Positions 36,061 through 44,981 are shown, numbered from the stretch's first letter. The stretch: 64,000 bases of DNA from Halosimplex pelagicum (GCF_013415905.1 NZ_CP058909.1:2666001-2730000); one strand, 5' to 3'. Program-made: numbers and translations. Notes: generated by a model from the letters alone, not told the origin.

Positions 36061-37038
36061 ATGACAGCGACGCTCGTCGCCGAGGACGTGCGCCGGTCCT
36101 ACGGCGAGACGGTGGCGCTCGACGGCGTCTCCCTCTCGGTCGACGCGGGCGAGGTGTTCGCCCTCGTCGGCCCCAACGGCGCGGGCAAGACGACGCTCGT
36201 CCGCGCGCTGACGGGGACGACCGACGCCGAGGGCACGGTCGAACTGTTCGGCGCCGACCCCCGCGACGTGGACCGCGAGCGCGTCGGCCTGCTCCCCCAG
36301 GCGTTCGACCCGCCCGCTCGGCTCACCGCCCGCGAACTGCTCGACTACTACGCCGGCCTCTACGACGAGGCCCGGTCGGTCGACGCGGTCCTCTCGGACG
36401 TGGGCCTGGCCGACGACGCCGACACCTGGTACGAGGACCTCTCTGGCGGCCAGCAACGCCGGACCTGCGTCGGCTCGGCGCTGGTCAACGACCCCGACCT
36501 GCTCTTCCTCGACGAACCGACGACCGGGATCGACCCCGCCGGTCGCCGGGCGCTGTGGGACCTGCTGGAGTCGCTCGCCGACGGCGGGACGACCATCGTC
36601 CTCACCACTCACGACATGGCCGAGGCTCACCGGCTGGCCGACCGCGTCGGCCTGCTCGCGGACGGCCGCCTCGTCGCCGCCGACGACCCCGATACGCTCG
36701 TCGCGGAGTACGGCGGCGAGAGCAGGCTCGTCGTGGAGACGGGGGCCGACCCCGCCGCGCTCGACCTGGAGTTCCCGGCCGAGCGGACGGGCGACTCGCT
36801 GGTCGTCTCGGAAGTCCCCCCGGAGGCCATCGGCGAGGTGGTCGACGCGCTGGGGGACGCGGGCGCCAGCTACGACGCGCTCACCTGGTCGGAGCCCGAC
36901 CTCGAGGACGTGTACCTCGAACTCGCGAGCACCGCGGGCGAGTACGGCTATCGGGGCGCGACGGGGCGAACCGACCGCCACGGCGACGCGCCCGCCGCGG
37001 ACGCTGACGGCGCCGCCACCGCGGAGGGAGAGCGATGA
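36061..37038 (+). CDS. ABC transporter ATP-binding protein
   Basis: A 325-residue ATPase from ATG 36061. Walker A GPNGAGKTT, Q-loop LLPQAF, signature LSGGQQRRTCVG, Walker B LLFLDEPTTGIDP and H-loop THD are intact. The C-terminal 100 residues form the extra domain common in the drug- or copper-type (NosF/CcmA-like) ATPases. It is coupled to the permease gene by a four-base overlap. In haloarchaea this pair sits near oxidase genes, which suggests a part in oxidase assembly (for example cofactor or copper delivery), but this is inference. Confidence 0.92.
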   Translation: MTATLVAEDVRRSYGETVALDGVSLSVDAGEVFALVGPNGAGKTTLVRALTGTTDAEGTVELFGADPRDVDRERVGLLPQAFDPPARLTARELLDYYAGLYDEARSVDAVLSDVGLADDADTWYEDLSGGQQRRTCVGSALVNDPDLLFLDEPTTGIDPAGRRALWDLLESLADGGTTIVLTTHDMAEAHRLADRVGLLADGRLVAADDPDTLVAEYGGESRLVVETGADPAALDLEFPAERTGDSLVVSEVPPEAIGEVVDALGDAGASYDALTWSEPDLEDVYLELASTAGEYGYRGATGRTDRHGDAPAADADGAATAEGER

Positions 37039-37817
37039 CCCGGAGCGGCCGCGTGCTCGCGTCGGTCCGCGCAGGCTGGCAGTCGTTCCTGCGGCGGCGG
37101 ACGGCCGTGTTCTTCACGTTCCTCTTCCCGCTGCTCATCGTCGTCATCTTCGGCGCGCTGGTCCAGACCCAGCCGACCGGCGGCGGGCTGTTCACCGAGC
37201 CGGCGGTCTACTACGTCCCGGGGTATCTCGCCGTGGTCGTCCTGTTCACGCCGCTGTCGCGGGTCGGCAGCGAGGTCGCGCGCCACCGCGAGGGCAACCG
37301 CTTCGAGAAGTTGGCGACGACGCCGCTCACCCGCGGCGAGTGGCTGCTCGCACAGACGCTCGTCAACGTCGTCGTCATCGGCCTCGCCGCGCTGCTGGTG
37401 CTGGCGCTCGTCGTCGGCCTGACCGGTGCCGCGATCCCGATCTCGGCGACCTCGGTCGGCCTGCTCGTCGGCTACGTCGTCGTCGGCGTCGCGCTGTTCT
37501 GCGGGACCGGCGCGATCATCGGTGCGACCGCCGACTCCCAGGACGGCGTCATCGCGACGAGCAACACGATCGCGCTTCCCCTCCTCTTTCTCTCCGAGAC
37601 GTTCGTCCCGCTGGATATGCTCCCGGGCTGGTTCGAACCGGCGACGCTGCTGTCGCCGCTGACCTACTTCGCCCGCGGCGTCCGCGCGACGACCGACGGC
37701 GGCGCGGTCCCGCCGACGGGCCCGCTCGCGCCGGAACTGGGCTATCTGCTCGTCTTCGCGGCGCTCGCCGCGGTGTTCGTCGCCGTCGGCGCGGTCGCGC
37801 TCCCGCGGACCGACTGA
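37035..37817 (+). CDS. ABC-2 type permease
   Basis: A 260-residue membrane protein with six hydrophobic segments. It has the ABC-2 hallmark in the middle (ATSNTIALPLLFLSETFVPLDMLPGW) and LSPLTYFARGVRA near the end. It forms the membrane part for the ATPase encoded just upstream. Start ATG 37035 overlaps the ATPase stop (four bases). It ends 15 bases before the convergent gene. Confidence 0.92.
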   Translation: MTRSGRVLASVRAGWQSFLRRRTAVFFTFLFPLLIVVIFGALVQTQPTGGGLFTEPAVYYVPGYLAVVVLFTPLSRVGSEVARHREGNRFEKLATTPLTRGEWLLAQTLVNVVVIGLAALLVLALVVGLTGAAIPISATSVGLLVGYVVVGVALFCGTGAIIGATADSQDGVIATSNTIALPLLFLSETFVPLDMLPGWFEPATLLSPLTYFARGVRATTDGGAVPPTGPLAPELGYLLVFAALAAVFVAVGAVALPRTD

Positions 37818-37832
37818 CCGTGGCCGCGCGGA

Positions 37833-39095
37833 TCACTCCGGGTCGTCGTTTTCCGACTCGTCGCTCACTTCGGTCCTGGAGTCGTCGACCGCGCCGCTCC
37901 CGGCGGGCGGCCCCTGGCCGAACCCGTCGCCCGCGCTCCCCCCGCCGGCTCCGTCCGGTTGTTGTCCGGGATCCTCTTGTTCACTGCCCTGTCCGGCACC
38001 CTGCTGTCCGGCGCCCTGCTGGGCGGTAGCGCCCTGCTGACTCCCGTCGCTCTCCTCGGGCGGTCCCTCGTGGAGTTCGATGGTGACGATCCCCTCGCCG
38101 GCGGTGTACTCGTAGAGGGTCCACTTCGGGAGCGTGAGGACGCCGCTCATCTTGCGGACGCGGATCTGCTTCATCAGCGACCCCTCGACCAGCTCCTCGT
38201 CGAGGTTGAGTTCGACGATGCCGTCGACCATGTAGTTCAGGTCGTGGGGGAACTGCTGGTCCTCGCCGGTCACGGTGGCGCCGGCGTAGATGGGGACGAA
38301 CCGGCTCTTGCACACCTCCGCGCGCACGTCCTTGAGGAAGTCGTAGGCCTGGACGGGCTGGACCAGCGACCCGAACTCCGTCAGCGAGTCGACGACGACG
38401 ACCCCCCGGTCCTCCATGTCGCGGTCTTCGAGCAGGTCGTCGATTCGGTTGTGGAGTTCGCCGAGTTCGGTGGGGTCGCGCACCTGTGTGGTCGCGTCGG
38501 CGGCCGTCTCCGAGAGGAAGGCGTTCCAGTCGTTGAGCCGGTCGTACATCCGCTCGCGATTCTCGAGGCGGTAGGTGAAACAGTCGAGGATCTGCAGCTG
38601 GCCGGACTCCAGGTAGGGGAGGACGTTCCAGTCCAGCGTGACGAACTCCTGGACCACCGACATCGGCGGTTCGAGGAAGGAGACGAACACCGCCGGCTCG
38701 CCCCGCCGGAGCGCCCGCCAGACGAGTTCGGCCTGGATCGACTCGGTCCGCGTCCCCGCGAGATCCGTCAGGAGGACGAACGAGTTGCGGGGGATCCCCT
38801 GGGGGAGGCTCTCGTCCAGCGGTGCCACGCCCGTGGGGACCCGGCGACAGCCGTGGAACTGGGTGAACACCTGATCGGCGTCGTCGGCCGCCTCCCGACA
38901 GGCGGCACAGCAGTACGTGTACCGGTGACCGTCGCGCTCGGCGACTACCGGATCGCCCGGGACCGGGAGCCGACAGTAGTCACAGCGACCGCGGCCGCCC
39001 GACTCCTCGCCAGGGCCGCCGTGCGGCCCGGTTCCCCGTGTCGGTGTCACGCCGTCCGCCGGACTCCCCGTCGCTGCGTCGGGTTCCTCTGCCAT
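37833..39095 (-). CDS. RecA/KaiC-fold protein with degenerate P-loop and Cys-rich N-terminus
   Basis: Start chosen at ATG 39095 (MAEEPDAATG), well inside the longest frame, because upstream sequence is not protein-like. The 420-residue protein has a metal-binding, TRASH-like N-terminus (C38, C41, C62, C63, C66) and a RecA-like core (about 85-330). Its P-loop region, residues 104-118 (NSFVLLTDLAGTRTE), has no GKT/S, so ATP binding is doubtful. A hydrophobic strand with Asp (GVVVVDSLTEFGSL) stands in for Walker B. The tail is Gln/Gly low complexity. Its operon partner, if any, is the DUF420 gene upstream. Function unknown. Confidence 0.82.
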   Translation of the reverse strand: MAEEPDAATGSPADGVTPTRGTGPHGGPGEESGGRGRCDYCRLPVPGDPVVAERDGHRYTYCCAACREAADDADQVFTQFHGCRRVPTGVAPLDESLPQGIPRNSFVLLTDLAGTRTESIQAELVWRALRRGEPAVFVSFLEPPMSVVQEFVTLDWNVLPYLESGQLQILDCFTYRLENRERMYDRLNDWNAFLSETAADATTQVRDPTELGELHNRIDDLLEDRDMEDRGVVVVDSLTEFGSLVQPVQAYDFLKDVRAEVCKSRFVPIYAGATVTGEDQQFPHDLNYMVDGIVELNLDEELVEGSLMKQIRVRKMSGVLTLPKWTLYEYTAGEGIVTIELHEGPPEESDGSQQGATAQQGAGQQGAGQGSEQEDPGQQPDGAGGGSAGDGFGQGPPAGSGAVDDSRTEVSDESENDDPE

Positions 39096-39184
39096 GCGGA
39101 TCGGTAGCACGCGAGCGCGGAAAACGCTCGGGCCGTGTGCGCGACCGACGATCCGCCGCTCGGTCGTCGATCGTCGCGCGCCGA

Positions 39185-39850
39185 TCAGTCGTCGTCGCGG
39201 TCGGCGCTCGCTTCGCTCCGGAACGCACGCAACGACGGCCCGACGGCGAGCAGGAGGGCCGCGCTGTGGCCCATCTTCTCCCACATGTAGAGGTGGTTGA
39301 GCATGAGGTAGGTGACGATGCCGAGGAAGAGGCTGAGCGACCACGCCGCGACGGCGATACGGCCGACGCGGGCGTGCGAGGTTTCGCGCAACTCGCTGGG
39401 GCTGTGGGTCAGCCCGAGGACGACGGCGTGGAGGACGACCGGGACGGCCACCGCCGACAGGACGATGTGGATCGCCAGCATCACCAGGTAGGCGTAGTAG
39501 ACGGCGCCCTCGGCGAGGATCGCTTTCTCGAAGCCGCCGCCGACCTTCAGCAGGTACATGACGAGGAACACCATGATGAGCGAGAACGCCGTCAGCATCG
39601 CTCGCCGGTGTTTCGCGACCTCGCCGCGCCTGATGTAGCGGACGCCGACGAGGATCGACACCAGCGCCAGCGAGTTGACGACGGCGATGGCGTCTCCGAG
39701 GAGGATGACCAGACCGTCGCTAATCTGCGGGAACGGCGCGTAGGGCGTGAACGCGCCGATGACGAGCACGTACCCGATCGCCGAGAGGACGGCGGTGACC
39801 CGGCGCGGGTTCGCCCGCGCCCGCGACTGCAGGGAGTCGGCGACTGCCAT
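39185..39850 (-). CDS. DUF420 family membrane protein
   Basis: The 221-residue protein (ATG 39850) has about six membrane segments with conserved motifs of the family (VRYIRRGEVAKHRRAMLTA and HIVLSAVAVPVVLHAVVLGL). The bacterial relative CtaM is required for heme-copper oxidase function, so the location beside coxB and ctaB fits a role in oxidase assembly. His residues in the KHRR and IHIVLSA segments could bind heme. The gene lies upstream of the degenerate RecA-fold gene on the same strand, with 89 bases between them. Confidence 0.9.
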   Translation of the reverse strand: MAVADSLQSRARANPRRVTAVLSAIGYVLVIGAFTPYAPFPQISDGLVILLGDAIAVVNSLALVSILVGVRYIRRGEVAKHRRAMLTAFSLIMVFLVMYLLKVGGGFEKAILAEGAVYYAYLVMLAIHIVLSAVAVPVVLHAVVLGLTHSPSELRETSHARVGRIAVAAWSLSLFLGIVTYLMLNHLYMWEKMGHSAALLLAVGPSLRAFRSEASADRDDD

Positions 39851-39990
39851 ACCGGATCTGTGGACGCCGTCGGTATACCCGCTTCGAAATCGCGAGTGGA
39901 CGGCTGCGCGGCCGCTCCCGGGCGCCCGCCCCCGCGGCTCACGCAAAAATCACCGCAAACGTCAAGCGGGAATCGGTCCAACTAGCGGCC

Positions 39991-40410
39991 ATGAGCGCAG
40001 AGCAGGGCCAACGGCAGATCCGCTGTCTCGTCGCCAAGGTCGGGCTCGACGGGCACGACCGGGGCGCGCACGTCATCGCGCGGGCGCTGCGGGACGCGGG
40101 GTTCGAGGTCATCTACTCGGGCCTGCACCGCTCGCCCGACGAGGTCGTCCAGGCGGCCGTCCAGGAGGACGTGGACGTGCTCGGCATCTCCATCCTCTCG
40201 GGGGCGCACAACACGCTCGTCCCGAAGATCATGGACGGGCTGGCGGAGTACGGCGCTCGCGAGGACACGCTGGTGCTGGTCGGCGGGATCATCCCCGACG
40301 ACGACAAGGACGTACTGCGCGAGGCGGGCGTCGCCGAGATCTTCGGCCCCGGCGCCTCGATGGACGAGATGATCGACTACATCCGGGCGAACGCGCCCGA
40401 GCGACGATGA
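39991..40410 (+). CDS. Methylmalonyl-CoA mutase, B12-binding subunit
   Basis: A 139-residue cobalamin-binding domain with the base-off motif KVGLDGHDRGAHVIA (His ligand), GISILSGAHNTLV and GGIIPDDD. As a stand-alone small subunit it pairs with a large catalytic mutase subunit encoded elsewhere. The mutase interconverts methylmalonyl- and succinyl-CoA in propionate and odd-chain metabolism and possibly in the methylaspartate cycle. Its stop overlaps the MeaB start (ATGA), so the chaperone is made with it. Confidence 0.95.
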   Translation: MSAEQGQRQIRCLVAKVGLDGHDRGAHVIARALRDAGFEVIYSGLHRSPDEVVQAAVQEDVDVLGISILSGAHNTLVPKIMDGLAEYGAREDTLVLVGGIIPDDDKDVLREAGVAEIFGPGASMDEMIDYIRANAPERR

Positions 40411-41624
40411 CCGGCGGGGACGAGGAATCCCCCGACGACACTGGTTCGGACGCCGACGACACGGCGGTCGCGGCCAGCGCCGGAGGCGACACCGACGACC
40501 TCGACCCCCTGATCGCGGACCTGCTCGACGGGAAACACCGGGCGCTGGCGCGGACGATCACCAAGATCGAGAACCGCTCGCCCGGCTACCGGGACCTGGT
40601 CTCCCAGCTACACACCCACACCGGCGACGCCGACGTGATCGGGATCACCGGCAGCCCCGGCGCGGGCAAGTCGACGCTGGTCGACAAGCTCGCGGCGACC
40701 TACCGCGAGGAGGGACTGACCGTCGGCGTCATCGCCATCGACCCGGCCTCCCCGTTCACCGGCGGCGCGGTGCTGGGCGACCGGATCCGCATGGCCTCGA
40801 ATGTCGGCGACATGGACGTGTTCTTCCGGTCGATGTCGGCCCGCGGGACGCTGGGTGGGCTCTCGACGGCGACGACGGACGCCGTCAAGGCGCTGGACGC
40901 GTTCGGCAAGGACAAGGTCATCGTCGAGACCGTCGGCGCCGGCCAGAACGAGGTCGACATCGTCCGCACCGCCGACACCGTCGTCGTGCTCGTCCCGCCG
41001 GGCAGCGGCGACGACGTGCAGATGCTCAAGGCCGGCATCCTCGAGATCGCCGACCTGTTCGTCGTCAACAAGGCCGACCTCGACGGCGCGGACCGCACCG
41101 TCAGCGAACTGCGGGAGATGCTCCAGCTGCGCGACGGCGAGGTGGAGGTCGGCGGCCACCACGGCTTCGAGGAGGCCACCGTCGACGTGAGCGGCGAGGC
41201 CGGTCGGGAACGGGGCGGGGGCGGCGACGCGGCCGGGGACGACGACGCGGCCGATGACGCCGACGCGGCCGATGACGTCGACGCGGAGGGGGTCGAGCCC
41301 TGGGACCCGCCGATCGTCGAGACGGTCGCCAACCGCGGCGAGGGGATCGACGACCTGATCGCCGCGATGGACGACCACCGGGCGTATCTCGTCGACTCCG
41401 GCCGGCTCGAATCGAAGGCCCGGACGCGCTACGCCGAGGAGATCCGGACGCTCCTCCGGGAGGACGCGCGCGAGCTACTCGCCGAGGAGATCGACGCCCG
41501 CGGCGGCCTCGACGAGCGCGTCGACGCCGTCCTCCGCCGGGAGACGGACCCCTACACCGTCGCCGAGGAGGTCCTCGAACCGCTCGCCGACTGCGTGGCC
41601 GAGCGCCGGGAGTCCCGGGAGTAG
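40407..41624 (+). CDS. meaB: MeaB-type GTPase, methylmalonyl-CoA mutase chaperone
   Basis: A 405-residue G3E GTPase. Walker A ITGSPGAGKST (K88), then DPASPFTGGAVLGDR, and the switch regions ETVGAGQNEVDIV and NKADLDGAD are intact. MeaB loads and protects the cobalamin of the mutase. Compared with the usual length it carries an acidic insert (about 270-300), a run of Gly/Asp/Ala in which DDADAADDVDAEG repeats, placed before the conserved C-terminal part (VETVANRGEGIDDL). N-terminal 30 residues are also acidic. It shares an operon with the B12-binding subunit. Confidence 0.94.
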   Translation: MTGGDEESPDDTGSDADDTAVAASAGGDTDDLDPLIADLLDGKHRALARTITKIENRSPGYRDLVSQLHTHTGDADVIGITGSPGAGKSTLVDKLAATYREEGLTVGVIAIDPASPFTGGAVLGDRIRMASNVGDMDVFFRSMSARGTLGGLSTATTDAVKALDAFGKDKVIVETVGAGQNEVDIVRTADTVVVLVPPGSGDDVQMLKAGILEIADLFVVNKADLDGADRTVSELREMLQLRDGEVEVGGHHGFEEATVDVSGEAGRERGGGGDAAGDDDAADDADAADDVDAEGVEPWDPPIVETVANRGEGIDDLIAAMDDHRAYLVDSGRLESKARTRYAEEIRTLLREDARELLAEEIDARGGLDERVDAVLRRETDPYTVAEEVLEPLADCVAERRESRE

Positions 41625-41658
41625 CTCTCCTCCCCTCCGCGACACTGTCCGCTGAACA

Positions 41659-41669
41659 TCACTTATATG
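41659..41669 (+). promoter_or_regulatory. TATA box of the alpha/beta hydrolase gene
   Basis: CACTTATATGC lies 25-35 bases before the ATG at 41694 and is a near-perfect TATA element in GC-rich DNA, indicating a leaderless message. Confidence 0.6.
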
Positions 41670-41693
41670 CGGGCGAGGCCCCAACCCACGGGT

Positions 41694-42629
41694 ATGAAAC
41701 TGCGGACAGTCGTCGGAGCGACGCTCGGCGCAGTCGGCGCGGCAGCCGCGACCAACCGGGTGCTCGGCCGGCGGGCCGGCGAGCTCGGCCCGCCGCTCGC
41801 GGGCGACGCCGGCACCTACCGCTGGCGCGGGTTCGACGTGGCCTACACCGAGGCCGGCGACCCCGACGACCAGGACCTGGTCCTGTTGCACGGCATCAAC
41901 GCCGCGGCGACCAGCAACGAGTGGCGCATGGTGTTCGAGACCCTCGCCGAGGACTACCACGTCATCGCGCCCGATCTACCCGGGTTCGGCCGGTCCGACC
42001 GCCCGCCGCTGACCTACTCGGCGTCGCTGTACACCACGTTCGTCCGCGACTTCCTGACCGACACCAGCGACGACGCCGTCGTCGTCGCCTCGTCGCTGAC
42101 CGGCGCCTACGCCGCCGACGCCGCCCGCGACGTGGCGGTGTCGCGGCTCGTCCTGATCTGTCCGACCGCAGACACGATTCCGGGCCGGCGCGTCTGGCTC
42201 CGGTCGCTGATCCGCGCGCCGGTCGTCGGGCAGGCGATCCACAACGGGATCGTGAGCGAGCGCTCGATCCGGTACTTCCACGACGACCACGGCTATCACG
42301 ACACCTCGAACCTCAACGCCGAGACGGTCCGCTACGAGTGGGAGACTGCCCACCAGCCGGGCGCGCGGTTCGCGCCCGCGTCGTTCGTCAGCGGCCACCT
42401 CGACCCCGACATCGACCTGGCCGAGGTGCTGGGCGACCTGGGCGTCCCGGTCACGCTCGTCTGGGGCAGGGAGACGGACATGCCGCCGCTGTCGGCCGGC
42501 CGCGAACTCGCCGAGGCCGCCGACGTGGAACTGGTCTCGATCGGCGACTCCGAACTGCTGCCCCACGTCGAACACCCCGCCGAGTTCCTCGACGTGGTGC
42601 GGGGCGAGACCGTCGAATCCGGGGTCTGA
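41694..42629 (+). CDS. Alpha/beta-hydrolase-fold protein with altered nucleophile elbow
   Basis: A 311-residue protein from ATG 41694. The fold is clear: LVLLHGINAAATSNEW (oxyanion region), VIAPDLPGFGRSDRPP, and a C-terminal His in LLPHVEHPAEFL. The nucleophile elbow reads A132-S133-S134-L135-T136-G137 instead of GxSxG. An acid residue may be in ETDMPPL. A hydrophobic N-terminus (about 5-20) suggests membrane association or export. Activity may be intact with Ser133 or Ser134, or lost; both are open. Confidence 0.85.
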   Translation: MKLRTVVGATLGAVGAAAATNRVLGRRAGELGPPLAGDAGTYRWRGFDVAYTEAGDPDDQDLVLLHGINAAATSNEWRMVFETLAEDYHVIAPDLPGFGRSDRPPLTYSASLYTTFVRDFLTDTSDDAVVVASSLTGAYAADAARDVAVSRLVLICPTADTIPGRRVWLRSLIRAPVVGQAIHNGIVSERSIRYFHDDHGYHDTSNLNAETVRYEWETAHQPGARFAPASFVSGHLDPDIDLAEVLGDLGVPVTLVWGRETDMPPLSAGRELAEAADVELVSIGDSELLPHVEHPAEFLDVVRGETVESGV

Positions 42630-42671
42630 CCGGGGGACGGAGACGGGAACGGACCGTCACCGCTCCGCGTC

Positions 42672-43058
42672 TCACCGCGGTCGGAAGACGACCGCGCGGT
42701 CGCCCGTCGTCTCCCGTTCTCCCACGTCGATACCGACGGGCATCCCCACGTCGACCTCGTCGGGGTCGACGCCGCGGAGCAGGCCGGTCACGCGGACGGG
42801 GCCGTAGTCGACGATGGCGGTGACGTAGGGGGTGTCGGCGCTGAACTGCGGCGTCGCGACCGAGACCTCCGTGAACGTCGCCACCTCGCCGGAATCGGGC
42901 AGCGGCGTCTCGGCCAGCTCGCGGCTGCCGCAGTCGGGACAGACCCGCCGCGGCGGGAGCCAGCCGTGGCCGTTCGCACACTCGACGTAGTAGCTCTCCC
43001 CGTCCTCGACGGCGTCGAGCCAGTCGTCGAAGGCGCCGTCTCTGGCCTTCTCGCTCAT
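42672..43058 (-). CDS. Zn-ribbon OB-fold protein (DUF35), thiolase partner
   Basis: A 128-residue protein. The N-terminal helix leads into a reduced zinc site (C27, H31, C40, C43; CPDCG is intact), then an OB-fold (FTEVSVATPQFSADTPYVTAIVDYG). DUF35 proteins bind thiolase-type enzymes and are needed for activity, for example in acetoacetyl-CoA and HMG-CoA formation in archaea. The start overlaps the thiolase stop by four bases, so the two subunits are made together. Confidence 0.93.
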   Translation of the reverse strand: MSEKARDGAFDDWLDAVEDGESYYVECANGHGWLPPRRVCPDCGSRELAETPLPDSGEVATFTEVSVATPQFSADTPYVTAIVDYGPVRVTGLLRGVDPDEVDVGMPVGIDVGERETTGDRAVVFRPR

Positions 43059-44221
43059 GACTGGACCTCCAGAACGTGGACGGTGGCGCTCGCGACGGTG
43101 CCGCCCGCGTTGTGCGCGACGCCCACGCTGGCGTCGCCCACGTCGTCGGACCACGCGGACTCACCGGTCAACACCTTCGTCAGCGAGACGACCTGCGCGA
43201 CGCCGGTCGCGCCGACGGGGTGGCCCTTGGCCTTCAGCCCGCCCGAGAGGTTGACCGGCGTCTCGCCGGTGGCGTGTGTCTTCCCGTCGCGGGCGGCGAC
43301 GATCCCGTCACCCTGCTCGTAGAGGCCCAGCGACTCGATCGCGAGCACCTCGGCGATAGTGAAACAGTCGTGGACCTCGGCGACGTCGACCTCGTCGGAG
43401 TCGATGCCGGCGTCCGCGTAGGCCTCGTCGGCGGCCTTCTCGGCGGCGGGCGAGCGCGCGAGGTTCTCGCGGTCGTGCAGCGCGAGGTTGTCGCCGCCCT
43501 GGCCGGTCCCGGTGACGGCGACGGGGGCGTCGAGGCCGTGTTCCTCGGCGTACTCGGCGCTGGTCAGGACGGCGGCACTGGCGCCGTCGGTGATCGGACA
43601 GGCGTCGTAGAGGCCCAGCGGGTCGGCGACCATCGGCGCCCCCAGGGCGTCCTCGACGGTGATCTCCTTGCGGAGCTGCGCGTGCTCGTTCGGGAGCGCG
43701 TGGTCGTGGTTCTTCACGGCGACGGCGGCCAGGTCCTCGCGGGAGCCGCCGAACTCCCGGAAGTACGCCCGGGCCATCAGCGCGTAGGCGCCCGGGAAGG
43801 TCATCCCGGCGCGGATCTCGTAGAGGTCGTCGGCGGCGATCGAGAGGGCGTCGGTCGCGCCCGCGGTGCCGATGTTCGTCATGCGTTCGGCGCCGCCGAC
43901 GAGGATCACGTCCGCCTCGCCCGACCGCAGGTGCCTGACGGCTTCGCGGACGGCCGCGCCACTGGAGGCGCAGGCGGCCTCGTAGCGTGTCGCGGGTACG
44001 TCGAGGCCGACGGCCTCGGCCATCAGCGGGGCCTGGTGGCCCTGGTGCTCCGCGAGTTCGCCCATGAAGTTGCCGTAGAACAGCGCCTCGACGTCGTCGG
44101 GGTCGACCCCCGAGTCGTCGAGGGCGGCCAGTCCGGCCTCCGCGAACAGGTCCCGGCCCGTCCGCTCGGAGTGCTCCCCGAAGTCGGTCAACCCGACGCC
44201 GGTGACGCGTGGGTGGCTCAT
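43055..44221 (-). CDS. Thiolase (acetyl-CoA C-acetyltransferase-like)
   Basis: A 388-residue thiolase with nucleophile C84 (YEAACASSGAAV), the motif GGAERMT, and the second active-site loop KGHPVGATGVAQV, which has the conserved His. With its adjacent DUF35 partner it belongs to the archaeal acetoacetyl-CoA thiolase group that feeds HMG-CoA synthase and isoprenoid lipid synthesis, though beta-oxidation or SCP-x-like roles are possible. ATG 44221 is 107 bases from the next gene upstream. Confidence 0.92.
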   Translation of the reverse strand: MSHPRVTGVGLTDFGEHSERTGRDLFAEAGLAALDDSGVDPDDVEALFYGNFMGELAEHQGHQAPLMAEAVGLDVPATRYEAACASSGAAVREAVRHLRSGEADVILVGGAERMTNIGTAGATDALSIAADDLYEIRAGMTFPGAYALMARAYFREFGGSREDLAAVAVKNHDHALPNEHAQLRKEITVEDALGAPMVADPLGLYDACPITDGASAAVLTSAEYAEEHGLDAPVAVTGTGQGGDNLALHDRENLARSPAAEKAADEAYADAGIDSDEVDVAEVHDCFTIAEVLAIESLGLYEQGDGIVAARDGKTHATGETPVNLSGGLKAKGHPVGATGVAQVVSLTKVLTGESAWSDDVGDASVGVAHNAGGTVASATVHVLEVQS

Positions 44222-44328
44222 CGACTACTCGTAGGGACTCCAGCCGGTAAAAGTCGCGCGTTAATCCGTGAACCGATCGCGCGATCAGTCGATCGAATCG
44301 CCGGAACGCGTCCGGATCTCGCGTTCGG

Positions 44329-44604
44329 CTACATCCCCATGTCGTCGGCCGCGTCGGGCACCGGCAGGTCGTGCGGGGCGACGCCGAGCAGCTCGGCGGC
44401 GTGGTCCAGCGCCATGTCGAAGCCGTAGTACCGCTCCAGTTCGTCGCCGTCGGCGGTCGGCCGGACCTTCAGCATGGCGTACCCCTCGGTGTTCTGGGCG
44501 ATGGCCGCGGTCGCCCCGTCGCGCTCGAAGGTCAGCAGGCGCTCGGTCTCGGTCTCCTCGTAGCGGGCCGTGATCCCCTCGCTCGTCGCGGTCGCGTCGG
44601 TCAT
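44329..44604 (-). CDS. Conserved haloarchaeal hypothetical protein
   Basis: A 91-residue acidic protein with a beta-rich start (ITARYEETETERLLTFERDGATAAIAQN), a middle YAMLKVRPTADGDELERYYGFD, then a helix and an acidic Pro/Met end. No signal peptide or membrane segment. I recognise it only as a haloarchaeal conserved family. Divergent from the PadR-type gene 96 bases away. Confidence 0.75.
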   Translation of the reverse strand: MTDATATSEGITARYEETETERLLTFERDGATAAIAQNTEGYAMLKVRPTADGDELERYYGFDMALDHAAELLGVAPHDLPVPDAADDMGM

Positions 44605-44699
44605 TGGCGGATCTGTGGGCCGGTGGTAGTCGTAGGCTTCGATTTCCGGACCGCGTACGTACCGAAAGAGCCGAACGGCGGCGGCGCCACGGACCGTCC

Positions 44700-44981
44700 A
44701 TGACCAAGTGGCTCCAGAGCGGGCGCCGCCGGGACCTCTGTATCATCCTCGCCGGGGAGGGACCGCTCCACGGGCAGGCGCTCAAGTCGCGGCTGGAATC
44801 CCAGTACGACCAGCGGATCGAGCCCAAATCCTTCTACGGCGCGCTCGACACCCTCGTCGACAACGGCCACCTCGAACTCCGCGAGGCGGGCATCCACGAC
44901 GAATACGCCCTGACCGACGCCGGCCGGCGGATGGTCGACGAGCAGTTCGCGTGGATGGCCGAGCACCTCGACGGGGAGTAG
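44700..44981 (+). CDS. PadR-like winged-helix regulator
   Basis: A 93-residue protein: WLQSGRRRDLCIILAGEGPLHGQALKSRLES, then IEPKSFYGALDTLVDNGHLELRE and a wing with YALTDAGRRMVDE. This is the PadR winged-helix core without the C-terminal dimerisation helices of long members, so it may pair through the final helix only. Such proteins often respond to small aromatic or toxic compounds. No palindrome stands out in its promoter. Confidence 0.88.
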   Translation: MTKWLQSGRRRDLCIILAGEGPLHGQALKSRLESQYDQRIEPKSFYGALDTLVDNGHLELREAGIHDEYALTDAGRRMVDEQFAWMAEHLDGE

